Part shown: positions 1-11,108 of the stretch, piece by piece | Position numbering within the stretch: the first letter of the stretch is position 1 | Layout of the letters: each line of letters opens with the position of its first letter | DNA from: Rhodococcus sp. BP22 | GTDB lineage: Bacteria; Actinomycetota; Actinomycetes; Mycobacteriales; Mycobacteriaceae | Assembly: GCF_014281965.1 (NCBI RefSeq) | Contig: NZ_JACFTB010000009.1 | Location: forward strand, 62,001 to 126,000 | Reading direction: 5' to 3' | DNA length: 64,000 nucleotides | The notes under the pieces: generated by a model | What the model was told of the DNA's origin: nothing | Databases searched by the model: none | What the model saw: only the letters and a program-made list of their open reading frames with translations | Position numbers and translations under genes: made by a program

Positions 1-725
1 GGTGGTGGGCCGGTCTCTGCGGCGACATCGGGGGGTACGGATTTCAGGTTGCCGCACTGTGGGTCGGCTCGGTCCTCGTAGTGCAACCCTTGATCGTCTC
101 GATGCTGCTGTTCGCACTCCCTCTGTCTGCCAAATTCGCCGGCTACCGGATGACGCGTTCGACATGGGTGTGGGCGGTGGCGTTGGCAGCCGCGCTCGCG
201 GTGTTCATCGTCGTCGGTGACCCAACGGAGGGAAACTCCGATGCACCGTTTTCCGACTGGATGATTCCGTTGGCCATTGCATCGGGCGTCGTGTTGGTCG
301 CCACTGTTGCGGGGTTGTTGTCGACCAACCCGGGTTGGCGAGCACTGCTGCTGGGTGCGGCCGGAGGAGTGCTCTTCGGGATGGCCGTTGCGTTGACGAA
401 GTACGTCACCGATCTTTTGGGAACCGGTCTTGTCGAAGCAGTTACTGCCTGGCAGACATACGCACTCGTCGGGTGCGGAATCCTCGGCTTCTACCTCCAG
501 CAGCGCGCTTTTCAGTCCGGTCCGTTGTCTGCTTCACTTCCCGCTATCACCATCGGGGAACCGTTCGGAGCCGCGTTTCTCGGAATCACCGTCCTGGACG
601 AACGCGTTCGCGACGACGCGTTCTCCTTGGTGGTCATCGCGGTGTGCGTGACAGTGATGATCGTTGCAACCGTTGCCCTCTCGCGAGCGCAAGCAAAGGT
701 CACCGGACACCCTGTCGCGCGATGA
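1..725 (+). CDS. DMT-family transporter, C-terminal part (left-truncated)
   Basis: The reading frame is open from the first bases of the window (codons in phase with position 3) to a TGA at 723-725, so the gene starts outside the window; the internal GTG/ATG codons near 81 are not needed as starts. The visible ~240 residues are almost entirely hydrophobic helices (about seven) separated by short loops. They fit the second half of a ten-helix drug/metabolite transporter, with a late helix pair around GEPFGAAFLGI resembling the EamA repeat. The substrate cannot be told. It lies 18 bp upstream of guaB1 on the same strand. The family is inferred from hydrophobic pattern and general resemblance only. 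Confidence 0.7.
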   Translation, partial: WWAGLCGDIGGYGFQVAALWVGSVLVVQPLIVSMLLFALPLSAKFAGYRMTRSTWVWAVALAAALAVFIVVGDPTEGNSDAPFSDWMIPLAIASGVVLVATVAGLLSTNPGWRALLLGAAGGVLFGMAVALTKYVTDLLGTGLVEAVTAWQTYALVGCGILGFYLQQRAFQSGPLSASLPAITIGEPFGAAFLGITVLDERVRDDAFSLVVIAVCVTVMIVATVALSRAQAKVTGHPVAR

Positions 726-737
726 CGGGTACGCTGA

Positions 738-2180
<1,443 letters not shown>

Positions 2181-2304
2181 CCTGTGACGGCGGTCGGTTC
2201 GGCCCGAGATCCGACCTCGTGCCTGACAGCCGGTAGAATGGTGGCTCACGCTTACAACTCACTTCCGCCGATCGATTCGTCGCGGAACAACAGAAGGGAA
2301 CCAG

Positions 2305-2523
2305 GTGCCTGAGGCACCCGTCATCACCAGCACCGAGACTGCGCCGACCGAGTCCGGTGACGAGGGATCCACTTCGGAGGGCTCCTCTATCGAGCCGGGA
2401 GACAAACCCGGCGATCCACCATCGTTCAAGCTAACTCCACACCGCGGCGGGGTGACATTCGGCCGCGGCGCACTTGCTTCCGGCCAGGGTGCGATGCTCC
2501 TCTCGGAACTTCGGCGGCGGTAG
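2305..2523 (+). CDS. small hypothetical protein ahead of the CNNM operon
   Basis: 72 residues from GTG, preceded by an AGAAGGGAA stretch at a good ribosome-binding distance, and ending 3 bp before the ATG of the next gene. The first 45 residues are rich in Thr, Ser, Glu, Pro and Gly; the last 27 are basic and hydrophobic. No signal peptide or membrane helix is seen. I do not recognise a family, and M. tuberculosis has no obvious counterpart between guaB1 and Rv1842c. A TAGAAT hexamer at about 2233 could be the -10 box of a transcript covering this ORF and both CNNM genes. It could alternatively be part of a long leader; codon bias and spacing make translation plausible but not certain. Confidence 0.45.
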   Translation: MPEAPVITSTETAPTESGDEGSTSEGSSIEPGDKPGDPPSFKLTPHRGGVTFGRGALASGQGAMLLSELRRR

Positions 2524-2526
2524 CGG

Positions 2527-3909
2527 ATGGACATAGTAATCAGCGTCGCCGGCCTCATCGGTTTCGTGGCGCTTACCGCAGGTACCGCGTTGTTCGTGGC
2601 AGCCGAATTCTCTCTGACAGCGCTCGAGAAGAGCACAGTCGACTCGTCGGTGAGCACCGTCGGAGATGCGCGCTCACGCCAGGTTCAACGTGCACACCGA
2701 ACGCTGTCGTTCCAGCTCTCCGGGGCCCAGCTCGGCATAACCATCACCACACTCATCACCGGCTATCTCGCCGAACCCGTCCTCGCTGGCTTCTTCGTCC
2801 CAGTTTTGACTGCGCTCGGCGCATCCACTTCCGTTGCATCCGCTGTGTCGTTGGCCGCAGCGCTGATCATCGCGACGTCGTTTTCGATGATCTTCGGTGA
2901 ACTGGTCCCGAAAAACATCGCAATCGCGATGCCGATGGGAACTGCGAGGGCGACAGCAGGCGCAATGTCCGGGTTCTCGATGGTATTTCGCTGGGCGATC
3001 AACGGACTCAACGGCTCTGCCAACTGGTTGGTGCGCAGACTCGGACTCGAACCTGCCGAAGAATTACGCTCGGCGAGATCAGCGAGTGAGCTGGGATCGC
3101 TCGTGCGCACGTCTGCGCGCCAAGGATCCCTGGATGAGGGCACGGCCAGACTCGTTGGCCGATCGTTGAAGTTCGGCGAGCGATCCGCGGAGGAATTGAT
3201 GACACCCCGGGTCAAAGTCGAGTCACTGTCGGTGTCCGACTCGGTATCCGACCTTATAGAAACGGCAGCTAGAACTGGCTTTTCGCGTTTCCCGGTAGTC
3301 GACGGAGACCTCGATGACACTGTCGGTGTCGTACACATCAAACATGCTTTCACCGTGCCGATCGGTAAGCGTGCAGAGACTCGCCTGGCCTCTCTCGCAC
3401 AGGATGTACCGGTCGTGCCGTCGAGTCTCGACGGTGATTCGGTGATGGAGCGCGTTCGTTCCGACGGCATGCAAGTTGCCCTCGTAGTCGATGAATACGG
3501 TGGCACAGCAGGCTTGGTGACCATGGAAGACCTGATCGAGGAGATCATCGGCGACGTCAGGGACGAACACGACGAGCCCGAGATCGACGTCCAGCGGTTC
3601 GGGGACAGTTGGCTGTGCTCGGGACTGCTCCGAATCGACGAAGTGGCAGCCGCCACCGGGTACCGGGCGCCGGAAGGCGAGTACGACACCATCGGCGGAC
3701 TCGTGTTGACCGAACTGGGCCGTATTCCTGTCGAAGGTGACCGCGTGATCCTGCCCGATCCACCTGAGGAAGACCCCGCCGATACGCATGGTGGATGGGT
3801 GGGTCGAGTCACCAGAATGGATGGCAGACGGATCGATCGAGTGATGTTGCGACCGGTCGGCCCCGACGTGATAGAGCAGATCCGATCGGAGGACAGAGCT
3901 CGTGGGTGA
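2527..3909 (+). CDS. CNNM/HlyC-CorC family membrane protein (Rv1842c-like)
   Basis: 460 residues. Order of parts: an N-terminal DUF21/CNNM transmembrane domain (about 1-190) with the conserved GELVPKN motif, a CBS pair (about 215-335) containing VDEYGGTAGLVTMEDLIEE, and a C-terminal CorC/HlyC domain (about 350-440). This is the full-length architecture of proteins called hemolysins in many genomes; characterised relatives are implicated in Mg2+/divalent-cation efflux or homeostasis. It overlaps the next, paralogous gene by 8 bp, so the two are translationally coupled and may act as a pair. Transported ion is inferred from family knowledge only. Confidence 0.88.
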   Translation: MDIVISVAGLIGFVALTAGTALFVAAEFSLTALEKSTVDSSVSTVGDARSRQVQRAHRTLSFQLSGAQLGITITTLITGYLAEPVLAGFFVPVLTALGASTSVASAVSLAAALIIATSFSMIFGELVPKNIAIAMPMGTARATAGAMSGFSMVFRWAINGLNGSANWLVRRLGLEPAEELRSARSASELGSLVRTSARQGSLDEGTARLVGRSLKFGERSAEELMTPRVKVESLSVSDSVSDLIETAARTGFSRFPVVDGDLDDTVGVVHIKHAFTVPIGKRAETRLASLAQDVPVVPSSLDGDSVMERVRSDGMQVALVVDEYGGTAGLVTMEDLIEEIIGDVRDEHDEPEIDVQRFGDSWLCSGLLRIDEVAAATGYRAPEGEYDTIGGLVLTELGRIPVEGDRVILPDPPEEDPADTHGGWVGRVTRMDGRRIDRVMLRPVGPDVIEQIRSEDRARG

Positions 3910-5023
3910 TTATCTCTCGGTACTTCTCGCCGTCCTCCTTCTCGGAGGCAATGCGTTTTTCGTGGGAGCCGAGTTCTCACTGATTTCGGCGCGTCGTGAC
4001 CGACTCGAATCCTTGCTGGCGCAAGGAAAAAAGAATGCAAAATCGGTAATCGAGGCCAGTCAGAATCTGTCCCTCATGCTTGCTGCGGCACAGCTGGGAA
4101 TCACGATCTGTTCCATCCTCCTCGGCCGCGTTGGCGAGCCGGCGGTGGCACATCTAATCGAGAAGCCACTCGATCTCGTCGGAATCCCGGAAAGCCTGCT
4201 GCACCCGATCGCCTTCACCATTGCACTGGCGCTGGTCGTGGTGTTGCACATCCTCATCGGCGAAATGGTCCCGAAGAACATCGCGATCGCAGGCCCGGAG
4301 AAGACGGCAATGTTGCTTGTTCCTATCCATCTGATGTTCATCAAACTGGCCAAACCGCTGATCTCGTTTTACAACATGTGCGCCAACCTCACATTGCGTG
4401 CACTGCGCATCGAGCCCAAAGACGAATTGGATTCGTCGGTGTCCGCTGTCGAGCTCTCGCAGATGATCGGTGAGTCACGATCGGAAGGTCTCATCGACGA
4501 GGAAGAGCACCGACGCCTCACTCAGGCGCTGGAAATCTCCGGGCGCACGGTGGCCGAGGTGCTCATTCCATCCGCCAAGGTCCGCAGCGTTCGACTCTCC
4601 GGCCTCGAACCCGGCTCCGGTCCTACGCTCGGATCCGTCGAAGAGGCAGTGATCGCCACAGGCTTCTCGCGATACCCGGTCCAAGCCGAGGATGGATCGA
4701 TGGTCGGATATCTCCATCTGAAGGATGTTCTGAGCTACATGCTCGACGATGCTGCTGGTCCGGAGACGGTCATACCGCGTTCCGAGGTTCGAAGACTGCC
4801 GGTCGTCACCTCCGAGACCATGCTCGACGACGCGTTGACTCGACTTCGGCGTGCCAGCAGTCACCTGGGCGCGGTGAGCGATTCGTCCGGCACGATGATC
4901 GGGATCGTGGCACTGGAAGACTTGGTAGAGGAGTTCGTCGGAACCGTCCGTGACGGCACGCACCGCATCGCAGGGCCGTCGCCGGGCCAGTCTTCGCCGG
5001 CACGTTCCGGTGGCGAGAACTGA
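3902..5023 (+). CDS. CNNM/DUF21-CBS membrane protein, shorter paralogue (Rv1841c-like)
   Basis: 373 residues from a GTG that overlaps the end of the preceding paralogue. It has the DUF21 helices with GEMVPKNIAIAGP (about residues 120-133) and a CBS pair (about 215-340), but stops soon after the second CBS repeat and therefore lacks the C-terminal CorC/HlyC domain. The tandem of one full-length and one short CNNM gene next to guaB1 is the same as Rv1842c-Rv1841c. Probably a membrane partner or regulator of divalent-cation transport; direct function unknown. Confidence 0.87.
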   Translation: MGDYLSVLLAVLLLGGNAFFVGAEFSLISARRDRLESLLAQGKKNAKSVIEASQNLSLMLAAAQLGITICSILLGRVGEPAVAHLIEKPLDLVGIPESLLHPIAFTIALALVVVLHILIGEMVPKNIAIAGPEKTAMLLVPIHLMFIKLAKPLISFYNMCANLTLRALRIEPKDELDSSVSAVELSQMIGESRSEGLIDEEEHRRLTQALEISGRTVAEVLIPSAKVRSVRLSGLEPGSGPTLGSVEEAVIATGFSRYPVQAEDGSMVGYLHLKDVLSYMLDDAAGPETVIPRSEVRRLPVVTSETMLDDALTRLRRASSHLGAVSDSSGTMIGIVALEDLVEEFVGTVRDGTHRIAGPSPGQSSPARSGGEN

Positions 5024-5043
5024 AAGATGACGAGCCTCGACCG

Positions 5044-5973
5044 ATGATGCAGACCTCAGCAACCGAGAAGTCGGCGACGTTGACGGAGCCGGAGTGGACG
5101 AGCAGACGTGCGGACCACTCGGCTCGGGTCAACCGCTTGATCGGCGCCTATCTGCACGATCGGGCACAGGGCATCACACATCCAGTACTCGATTTTCTGT
5201 TCACCTACTACAGCTACAAACCCGGCCACCTGAAGCGTTGGAACCCAGGTTTCGAGGTAGTCCTGACCGGTGAATCCGCTCAGGACTACGCTGCGTTCGC
5301 GTCCTACGAACAGGTAGCCGGACCGGACTTCGGGTATCGGGTACGGCGCTCTCTGGTCGAGCAGCGGCGTTCGGCCATCGTGTTCACCCGGGACCTCCTC
5401 GAGGCGACCATGACACGCCAACCCAATCTGGGATGTTTCGGGCTCCATGAGTGGGCGATGGTCTATCGGGGTGGACAGCCAGCCTTGCGACACGGATCGG
5501 TGCCGCTTCGGCTCGGCCACGACGGCACCGATGCAGTGGTCGAGTCGATGAAGATTCGCTGCACGCATTACGACGCGTTCAGGTTCTTCACCCCCGACGC
5601 CGCCCCCAAAAATTTTCTCGACCTGTCCCCGGCAAGTAGGACCGAACGAGAGCAGCCTGGTTGTGTGCACGCGAGCATGGATCTGTACAAGTGGAGCTAC
5701 AAACTCTCACCGTTGATCGACTCGAACCTTGTGCTCGACTGTTTCGAGCTTGCACTCGATGCTCGAACGATCGATATGCGCGCCAGTCCGTACGACCTCT
5801 CCGCCTACAGCCTCTCGCCTATCGCAATCGAAACACCGGCCGGTCGGGCAGAGTATGTGCGCGCGCAAACCGACCTGTCGGCCAGGGCTGCCCCTCTCCG
5901 TTCGGAGCTGGCGATGCGATGCGAGAATCTACTGGTGAGCGGCGGGTACGGCGTCCGACTTACTGCCGAGTAA
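5044..5973 (+). CDS. conserved actinobacterial protein of unknown function (often labelled 3-methyladenine DNA glycosylase)
   Basis: 309 residues beginning ATG ATG; either Met could be used. No signal peptide or membrane segment. The sequence is rich in aromatic residues (e.g. LFTYYSYKPGHLKRWNPGF near residue 50-70 and MDLYKWSYKLSPL near 215). I associate this family with the gene just upstream of malate synthase in Corynebacteriales, where databases sometimes use the name 3-methyladenine DNA glycosylase. I see no helix-hairpin-helix or other glycosylase motif and would not trust that name. It follows the CNNM pair by 20 bp and precedes glcB by 63 bp, so co-transcription with either is possible. 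Confidence 0.7.
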   Translation: MMQTSATEKSATLTEPEWTSRRADHSARVNRLIGAYLHDRAQGITHPVLDFLFTYYSYKPGHLKRWNPGFEVVLTGESAQDYAAFASYEQVAGPDFGYRVRRSLVEQRRSAIVFTRDLLEATMTRQPNLGCFGLHEWAMVYRGGQPALRHGSVPLRLGHDGTDAVVESMKIRCTHYDAFRFFTPDAAPKNFLDLSPASRTEREQPGCVHASMDLYKWSYKLSPLIDSNLVLDCFELALDARTIDMRASPYDLSAYSLSPIAIETPAGRAEYVRAQTDLSARAAPLRSELAMRCENLLVSGGYGVRLTAE

Positions 5974-6036
5974 CATTAGAGCCGATGTCGTTTTACCGCC
6001 CTTCTGGGCGCCCAGACCGGAAAGAGTGAGGAATTC

Positions 6037-8211
6037 ATGACTGAGCGAGTTCGTGTCGGTGGTCTTCAAGTCGCCAAGGTGCTGTACGACTTCGTACAGA
6101 ACGAGGCACTTCCGGGTACAGGTGTGCAATCGGAGGCGTTCTGGTCCGGTGCCGAAGCGGTAATTACCGATCTGTCCCCCAAGAACAAGGCGCTCTTGGC
6201 CGTTCGTGAAGAGATTCAGGGCAAGGTCGACGCCTGGCACGGTGAGCATTCCGGAATCGACTACGACCGTGCGGCGTACAAGTCGTTCCTGAAGGAAATC
6301 GGCTACCTCGTCGACGAACCCGCCGACTTCGACGTCGCCACCACAGGCGTCGACACAGAAATCACGTCGACGGCCGGACCACAGCTCGTCGTTCCCGTAC
6401 TCAACGCGCGTTTCGCGATCAATGCATCGAATGCCCGTTGGGGCTCGTTGTACGACGCGTTGTACGGCACAGATGCCATCCCCGAAACGGACGGCGCAGA
6501 AAAGGGCACCTCCTACAACAAGGTTCGTGGAGACAAGGTCATCGCCTTCGCTCGCGATTTCCTCGACGAGGCAGCCCCCTTGGCGTCCGGGTCACATGTC
6601 GGATCGACCGGATATGTCGTCGACGCGGTTTCGCTGACAGTCACCCTCGCCGACGGAACCACCACCGGCCTCAAAGATCCAGCGCAGCTACTCGGATACA
6701 ACGGGACACCGGATGCACCAACAGCAATTCTGTTCGTGCACAACGGCTTGCATTTCGAGATTCAGATCGATTCGAACAGCCCGATCGGTGCCACCGACGC
6801 GGCGGGCGTGAAGGACGTACTGCTCGAATCGGCAGTAACGACCATCATGGACTTCGAGGACTCGGTCGCGGCTGTGGACGCCGACGACAAGGTTCTCGGC
6901 TACCGCAACTGGCTCGGATTGATGAGAGGCGATCTCGCCGAGGATGTTTCCAAGGGCGGAAAGACGTTCACTCGCGTTCTGAACGCTGATCGCACGTACA
7001 CCGGAGTCGACGGGTCACCTGTCACACTCCACGGACGCTCACTGTTGTTCGTCCGTAACGTCGGACATCTGATGACCTCGGACGCCATTCTCGACGCCGA
7101 TGGCAACGAAGTTCCCGAGGGCATCCTCGATGCGCTGTTCACCTCGCTCACCGGAATGCACTCGTTGACCGCGGACAACGTCCTCTCCAACAGCCGAACC
7201 GGTTCGCTGTACATCGTCAAGCCGAAGATGCACGGACCCGATGAGGTTGCGTTCACCGCGGAACTCTTCGGCCGCGTCGAGCAGGTGCTCGGATTACCGG
7301 AGAACACGCTCAAGGTGGGCATCATGGACGAAGAGCGTCGTACCACGGTCAACTTGAAGGCTTCGATCCTGGCAGCGAAGGAGCGGGTGGTCTTCATCAA
7401 CACCGGTTTCCTCGACCGCACCGGCGACGAGATCCATACCTCGATGGAGGCCGGCGCAATGGTCCCCAAGGGCGAGATGAAGGCCCAGAAGTGGATCTCG
7501 GCGTACGAGGACTTCAACGTCGATACCGGACTCGCGGCGGGCATGAAGGGTAAGGCACAGATCGGCAAGGGCATGTGGGCGATGCCCGATCTCATGCACG
7601 ACATGCTCGAGCAGAAGATCAACCACCCGAAGGCCGGCGCCAACACCGCATGGGTTCCTTCTCCCACCGCGGCCACTTTGCACGCATTGCATTACCACAA
7701 GGTCGACGTCTTCGCCCGCCAGCTCGAATTGGCAAAGGCCAAGCGCGCGACCGTCGACGAGATCCTCGAGATTCCGCTTGCCCCCGCCACCGACTGGAGC
7801 GAAGAGCAAAAGCAGAAGGAAATCGACAACAGTGCACAGTCGATCCTCGGCTACGTCGTACGGTGGATCGATCACGGTGTCGGTTGCTCCAAGGTGCCCG
7901 ACATCAACGACATTGCATTGATGGAAGATCGCGCGACGCTGAGGATTTCGAGCCAGTTCATCGCGAACTGGTTGCGCCACGGCATCGTCACCGAGGATCA
8001 GGTCCGTGCGAGCCTCGAACGCATGGCCCCCATCGTCGATCGCCAGAATGCGTCCGACCCGACGTACAAGAACCTGGCTCCCAACTTCGATACCAACATC
8101 GCATTCCAGGCCGCCAGCGAGTTGATCTTCCAAGGGGCCAAGCAGCCGAGCGGATACACCGAACCGATTCTGCATCGACGCAGACGCGAGTACAAGGCCG
8201 CGGGCAACTGA
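6037..8211 (+). CDS. glcB: malate synthase G
   Basis: 724 residues from ATG with GAGGAA upstream. Typical length and motifs of isoform G, including the N-terminal [14 protein letters not shown], the acidic metal-site region around [15 protein letters not shown], the Arg-containing [16 protein letters not shown], and [19 protein letters not shown] towards the C-terminus. It condenses glyoxylate with acetyl-CoA to malate as the second step of the glyoxylate bypass, in the cytosol, and is needed for growth on acetate or fatty acids. It is the homologue of Rv1837c, and the following gene matches Rv1836c. Confidence 0.97.
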   Translation: MTERVRVGGLQVAKVLYDFVQNEALPGTGVQSEAFWSGAEAVITDLSPKNKALLAVREEIQGKVDAWHGEHSGIDYDRAAYKSFLKEIGYLVDEPADFDVATTGVDTEITSTAGPQLVVPVLNARFAINASNARWGSLYDALYGTDAIPETDGAEKGTSYNKVRGDKVIAFARDFLDEAAPLASGSHVGSTGYVVDAVSLTVTLADGTTTGLKDPAQLLGYNGTPDAPTAILFVHNGLHFEIQIDSNSPIGATDAAGVKDVLLESAVTTIMDFEDSVAAVDADDKVLGYRNWLGLMRGDLAEDVSKGGKTFTRVLNADRTYTGVDGSPVTLHGRSLLFVRNVGHLMTSDAILDADGNEVPEGILDALFTSLTGMHSLTADNVLSNSRTGSLYIVKPKMHGPDEVAFTAELFGRVEQVLGLPENTLKVGIMDEERRTTVNLKASILAAKERVVFINTGFLDRTGDEIHTSMEAGAMVPKGEMKAQKWISAYEDFNVDTGLAAGMKGKAQIGKGMWAMPDLMHDMLEQKINHPKAGANTAWVPSPTAATLHALHYHKVDVFARQLELAKAKRATVDEILEIPLAPATDWSEEQKQKEIDNSAQSILGYVVRWIDHGVGCSKVPDINDIALMEDRATLRISSQFIANWLRHGIVTEDQVRASLERMAPIVDRQNASDPTYKNLAPNFDTNIAFQAASELIFQGAKQPSGYTEPILHRRRREYKAAGN

Positions 8212-8232
8212 CGGTCTCGTAACCCTTCGCAC

Positions 8233-9963
8233 GTGGGTGAACATCGCAACTCCGGTGGAATACGGAGTATCAGCAAAGGCCCATTGATCACGGTGGGCGC
8301 CATCATCGTGGTGGTGCTCGCCGTGTTCGGGTGGTTCGAATTGCGTGATCGGATAGCAGATCAGGGTGCTGCGGCAGCGGAAACCTGCGTCGAGGGTGCC
8401 GAGACTTTGTCGGTCACGGTGGATCCCGATATTGCCTCGCAAGTTACCGACCTCGCGACACGGTTCGCGGCTACCGGACCCGTCGTTCGCGATCACTGCA
8501 TTTCCGTCGCGGTGGAGGTGGCGGATTCGACTGCCATCGCCGGCGCACTGGCAGCAGGAGAGCCGAGCTGGGACGCCTCGGCTCTCGGACCGATCCCTGC
8601 GCTGTGGATACCACGTTCGTCCAACTCGATCACCGCGCTTCCGGCTGGAACCGTCGACGGGACGCCGAAAACGATTGCGAGCACCCCTGTTGTGCTTGCG
8701 AGTCCTCCTCAGTTGACTGCGGCACTGGAAGCGAAGGGTGTCGGTTGGGCCGATCTCCCTGCACTGCAGAGCAATCCGGAGTCGTTGCTCGGCCTCTCTC
8801 TTCCAGGATGGGGTGGCCTTCGGATGCAACTCCCCGTCGGACGGGACTCCGATGCGACGACAGCGGTTCTCGCCGCCGTCGGATCGTCGACAACACCCTC
8901 CTCCGATGTGCCGATGACAACACTGCAACTGCCCCTGAAGTCGCCGACGCGGTCTGCGTTGGCCGCTCTCGCGACCACAGACCGCGGGGTTGCGGCTGCG
9001 GTACCCGATTCCACGGATATGGCGTTGTCCAGGTTGGCAGGAGAGCTCTCACCCGATGGCGACATCCATTCGGTTCCGGTGACCGAACAACAACTCGGTA
9101 CGTCCGGTCAGAGTGAATTGACGGGATATGCACCACCCGGCTCGACGGTGTCGATCGACTATCCGTCGGTCATCATGTCCGGGCCTTGGATGAACGAGAC
9201 GCTCAGGCGTGCCGGCGCCCAGTTCGTCGAGTTCATCTTGCAAGCGGAGAACTCGAAGATGTTCACCGACGCGGGATACGACCCTCCTGGATCATCACCT
9301 CTCGGCGCCACAACCGGACCCGACGTCCGCACAGCATTGCTCGACGCTGTGACGAATCCTGCAACAGAGCGTCGAGCGACAGTTGTCATGGATGTATCGA
9401 CATCGATGGAGACCGAAGAAGGTAGACGATCGCGTCTGCAGAACGTCACATCTGCACTCACCGCACAGTTCGACGCAGTCATCGATTCGACCGAACTGGG
9501 TTTGTGGTCCGACAGCAAGGATCTGGACGAAGATCGTCCGTATCGGATATTGGTTCCCACCGGCACGGTCTCCGAACAGCTTCCTGCCGGTAGCAGACGG
9601 CAAGCGCTCATTGCTGCGGCACAGAGCCAGAAACCCGAGAAAGTAGCCTCGACCTACCCGTCGATGATCGCGGCATACCGTGCTGCACTCGAAGGTTTCG
9701 TCCCGGGAAGGCCGAACAGCGTCCTCATCGTCACAGACGGCCCGAACGACGATCCGGCGGAGTCGTCCGAGAGTGTGTCGACCGATATCACCAAGCTTGT
9801 CGATCCGGCCAGACCTGTAGCGGTCGATGTCATATCGATCGGAACCAATGCCGATACTGCGGACTTGGAGGCGGTGTCCACAGTCACCGGTGGCACGTTC
9901 ACCACTGTTCCGTCGTCGGACGGGTCCGACCTAGCTGCACTTCTCGGAAAGTTCTTGTACTGA
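8233..9963 (+). CDS. membrane-anchored substrate-binding/VWA domain protein (Rv1836c-like)
   Basis: 576 residues from GTG, 21 bp after glcB. A short cytoplasmic stretch is followed by one transmembrane helix (about residues 18-38), so most of the protein is outside the membrane. The middle resembles a periplasmic-binding-like fold. The C-terminal third is a von Willebrand A domain with an intact MIDAS DVSTS (Asp387). Rv1836c, next to glcB in M. tuberculosis, has the same layout. Role unknown; the MIDAS suggests divalent-cation-dependent protein binding at the cell surface. There are 3 bp to the next gene, so the two are probably co-transcribed. Confidence 0.8.
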   Translation: MGEHRNSGGIRSISKGPLITVGAIIVVVLAVFGWFELRDRIADQGAAAAETCVEGAETLSVTVDPDIASQVTDLATRFAATGPVVRDHCISVAVEVADSTAIAGALAAGEPSWDASALGPIPALWIPRSSNSITALPAGTVDGTPKTIASTPVVLASPPQLTAALEAKGVGWADLPALQSNPESLLGLSLPGWGGLRMQLPVGRDSDATTAVLAAVGSSTTPSSDVPMTTLQLPLKSPTRSALAALATTDRGVAAAVPDSTDMALSRLAGELSPDGDIHSVPVTEQQLGTSGQSELTGYAPPGSTVSIDYPSVIMSGPWMNETLRRAGAQFVEFILQAENSKMFTDAGYDPPGSSPLGATTGPDVRTALLDAVTNPATERRATVVMDVSTSMETEEGRRSRLQNVTSALTAQFDAVIDSTELGLWSDSKDLDEDRPYRILVPTGTVSEQLPAGSRRQALIAAAQSQKPEKVASTYPSMIAAYRAALEGFVPGRPNSVLIVTDGPNDDPAESSESVSTDITKLVDPARPVAVDVISIGTNADTADLEAVSTVTGGTFTTVPSSDGSDLAALLGKFLY

Positions 9964-9966
9964 CAC

Positions 9967-11106
9967 ATGACTCGACTTCTTGCATTCGGTGTTTTCCTCG
10001 CATTGGTATGCTTGGTGATTCATCTCCGTTTCGTGCGCGGGACTCGACTCCCCCGACCCTATTCTTTGGTCGCAGATGCCGTTCTCGCAATCATGTGGGC
10101 TCTGGCCCTGGTGGGTATCGGTTCGGGCGAGTTGTTCGATCCGAGTTGGGCTCGCATGCCGGGCTTCCTAGGACTCACCTGGCTTGCTGTGATTCTGTAT
10201 CTGGTACTGGGAACCCTGCTCGTCGGGGTTGTCACCCTCGGGATCCGGATCGTGTCATCGCTGCGCGGACGCGATTCCGGTGCTATCCGGTTTGGGGTGA
10301 ACAGGCTTGGTTCTGCTCTGGTTGCCGCCGCGTCCGTCGTCGCAGTCACGTATGGAGTATTCGAAGCAAGCGAACCGCGGATCACGAATACGACTGTTGC
10401 CCTCGAGCGCCTTCCGGCGGAATTCGACGGGCTGCGAGTGGCGTTGGTGTCCGATCTTCATGTCGGACCGGCCCGCGGGGAATCCTTCGTTCAGAAGGTC
10501 GTCGACGATATCAACGCGCAGGCCCCGGACCTCATCTTGCTGGACGGTGATCTCATCGATGGGACCGTCGATCTCGTCGGCTCCGATCTGAACCCACTAC
10601 GCGAATTGTCGGCACCACTGGGCGTCTTCGGAGTCAGTGGCAACCATGAGTTCTACGCCGACGACGGTGGCAAGTGGCTCGACTTGTGGTCAACTCTGGG
10701 GATCACCGTTCTGCGAAACGATCGGGAGGAAGTGACGCGAAACGGCGTAAGCATCGACATCGCCGGTATCAACGACGCGACAGCACCCGCGCCTTACGAA
10801 CCAGATCTGACCGTTGCCCTCGAAGGGCGTCAGTCCGATCGATTCGTCCTTCTCCTGGCCCACCAACCCAAGCAGGCGCACGAGGCTTCCGAAATGGGAG
10901 TGGACATGCAAGTGTCCGGACACACCCATGCGGGTCAGATTTGGCCGCTGCGCTATCTGGTGCCGCTACAGCAGCCAAGCGTCGAGGGACTGGACCGAAT
11001 CGGCGGCACGACCCTGTTCACCACGCGCGGCGCCGGAGCGTGGGGTCCTCCTGTACGAGTTGCAGCACCGCCGGAAATCTCGATGCTGCAACTCGTCGGA
11101 GCATAG
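9967..11106 (+). CDS. membrane-bound metallophosphoesterase (YkuE type)
   Basis: 379 residues. Four predicted transmembrane helices occupy about residues 1-140, followed by a calcineurin-like phosphoesterase domain with the five classic blocks: SDLHVG (Asp163, His165), DGDLIDG, GNHEF, AHQP and SGHTHAGQ. The phosphoesterase lies after the membrane part, facing an undetermined side. Relatives hydrolyse phosphomonoesters or lipid-linked phosphates, but the substrate here is unknown. Ends 2 bp from the convergent gcvP. Confidence 0.88.
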   Translation: MTRLLAFGVFLALVCLVIHLRFVRGTRLPRPYSLVADAVLAIMWALALVGIGSGELFDPSWARMPGFLGLTWLAVILYLVLGTLLVGVVTLGIRIVSSLRGRDSGAIRFGVNRLGSALVAAASVVAVTYGVFEASEPRITNTTVALERLPAEFDGLRVALVSDLHVGPARGESFVQKVVDDINAQAPDLILLDGDLIDGTVDLVGSDLNPLRELSAPLGVFGVSGNHEFYADDGGKWLDLWSTLGITVLRNDREEVTRNGVSIDIAGINDATAPAPYEPDLTVALEGRQSDRFVLLLAHQPKQAHEASEMGVDMQVSGHTHAGQIWPLRYLVPLQQPSVEGLDRIGGTTLFTTRGAGAWGPPVRVAAPPEISMLQLVGA

Positions 11107-11108
11107 AT

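Noticed and set aside
2763..4040. 425-residue minus-strand frame opposite the CNNM genes
   Set aside because: Antisense shadow of two CNNM genes with Ser/Arg-rich translation and no domain.
5044..5973. 3-methyladenine DNA glycosylase as a firm function
   Set aside because: The name is remembered from database annotation of homologues, but no helix-hairpin-helix or base-excision motif is visible in the protein.
7294..8928. 544-residue minus-strand frame opposite glcB and the VWA gene
   Set aside because: It spans two confidently identified genes and their junction, and its translation is His/Arg-rich low complexity with no motif.
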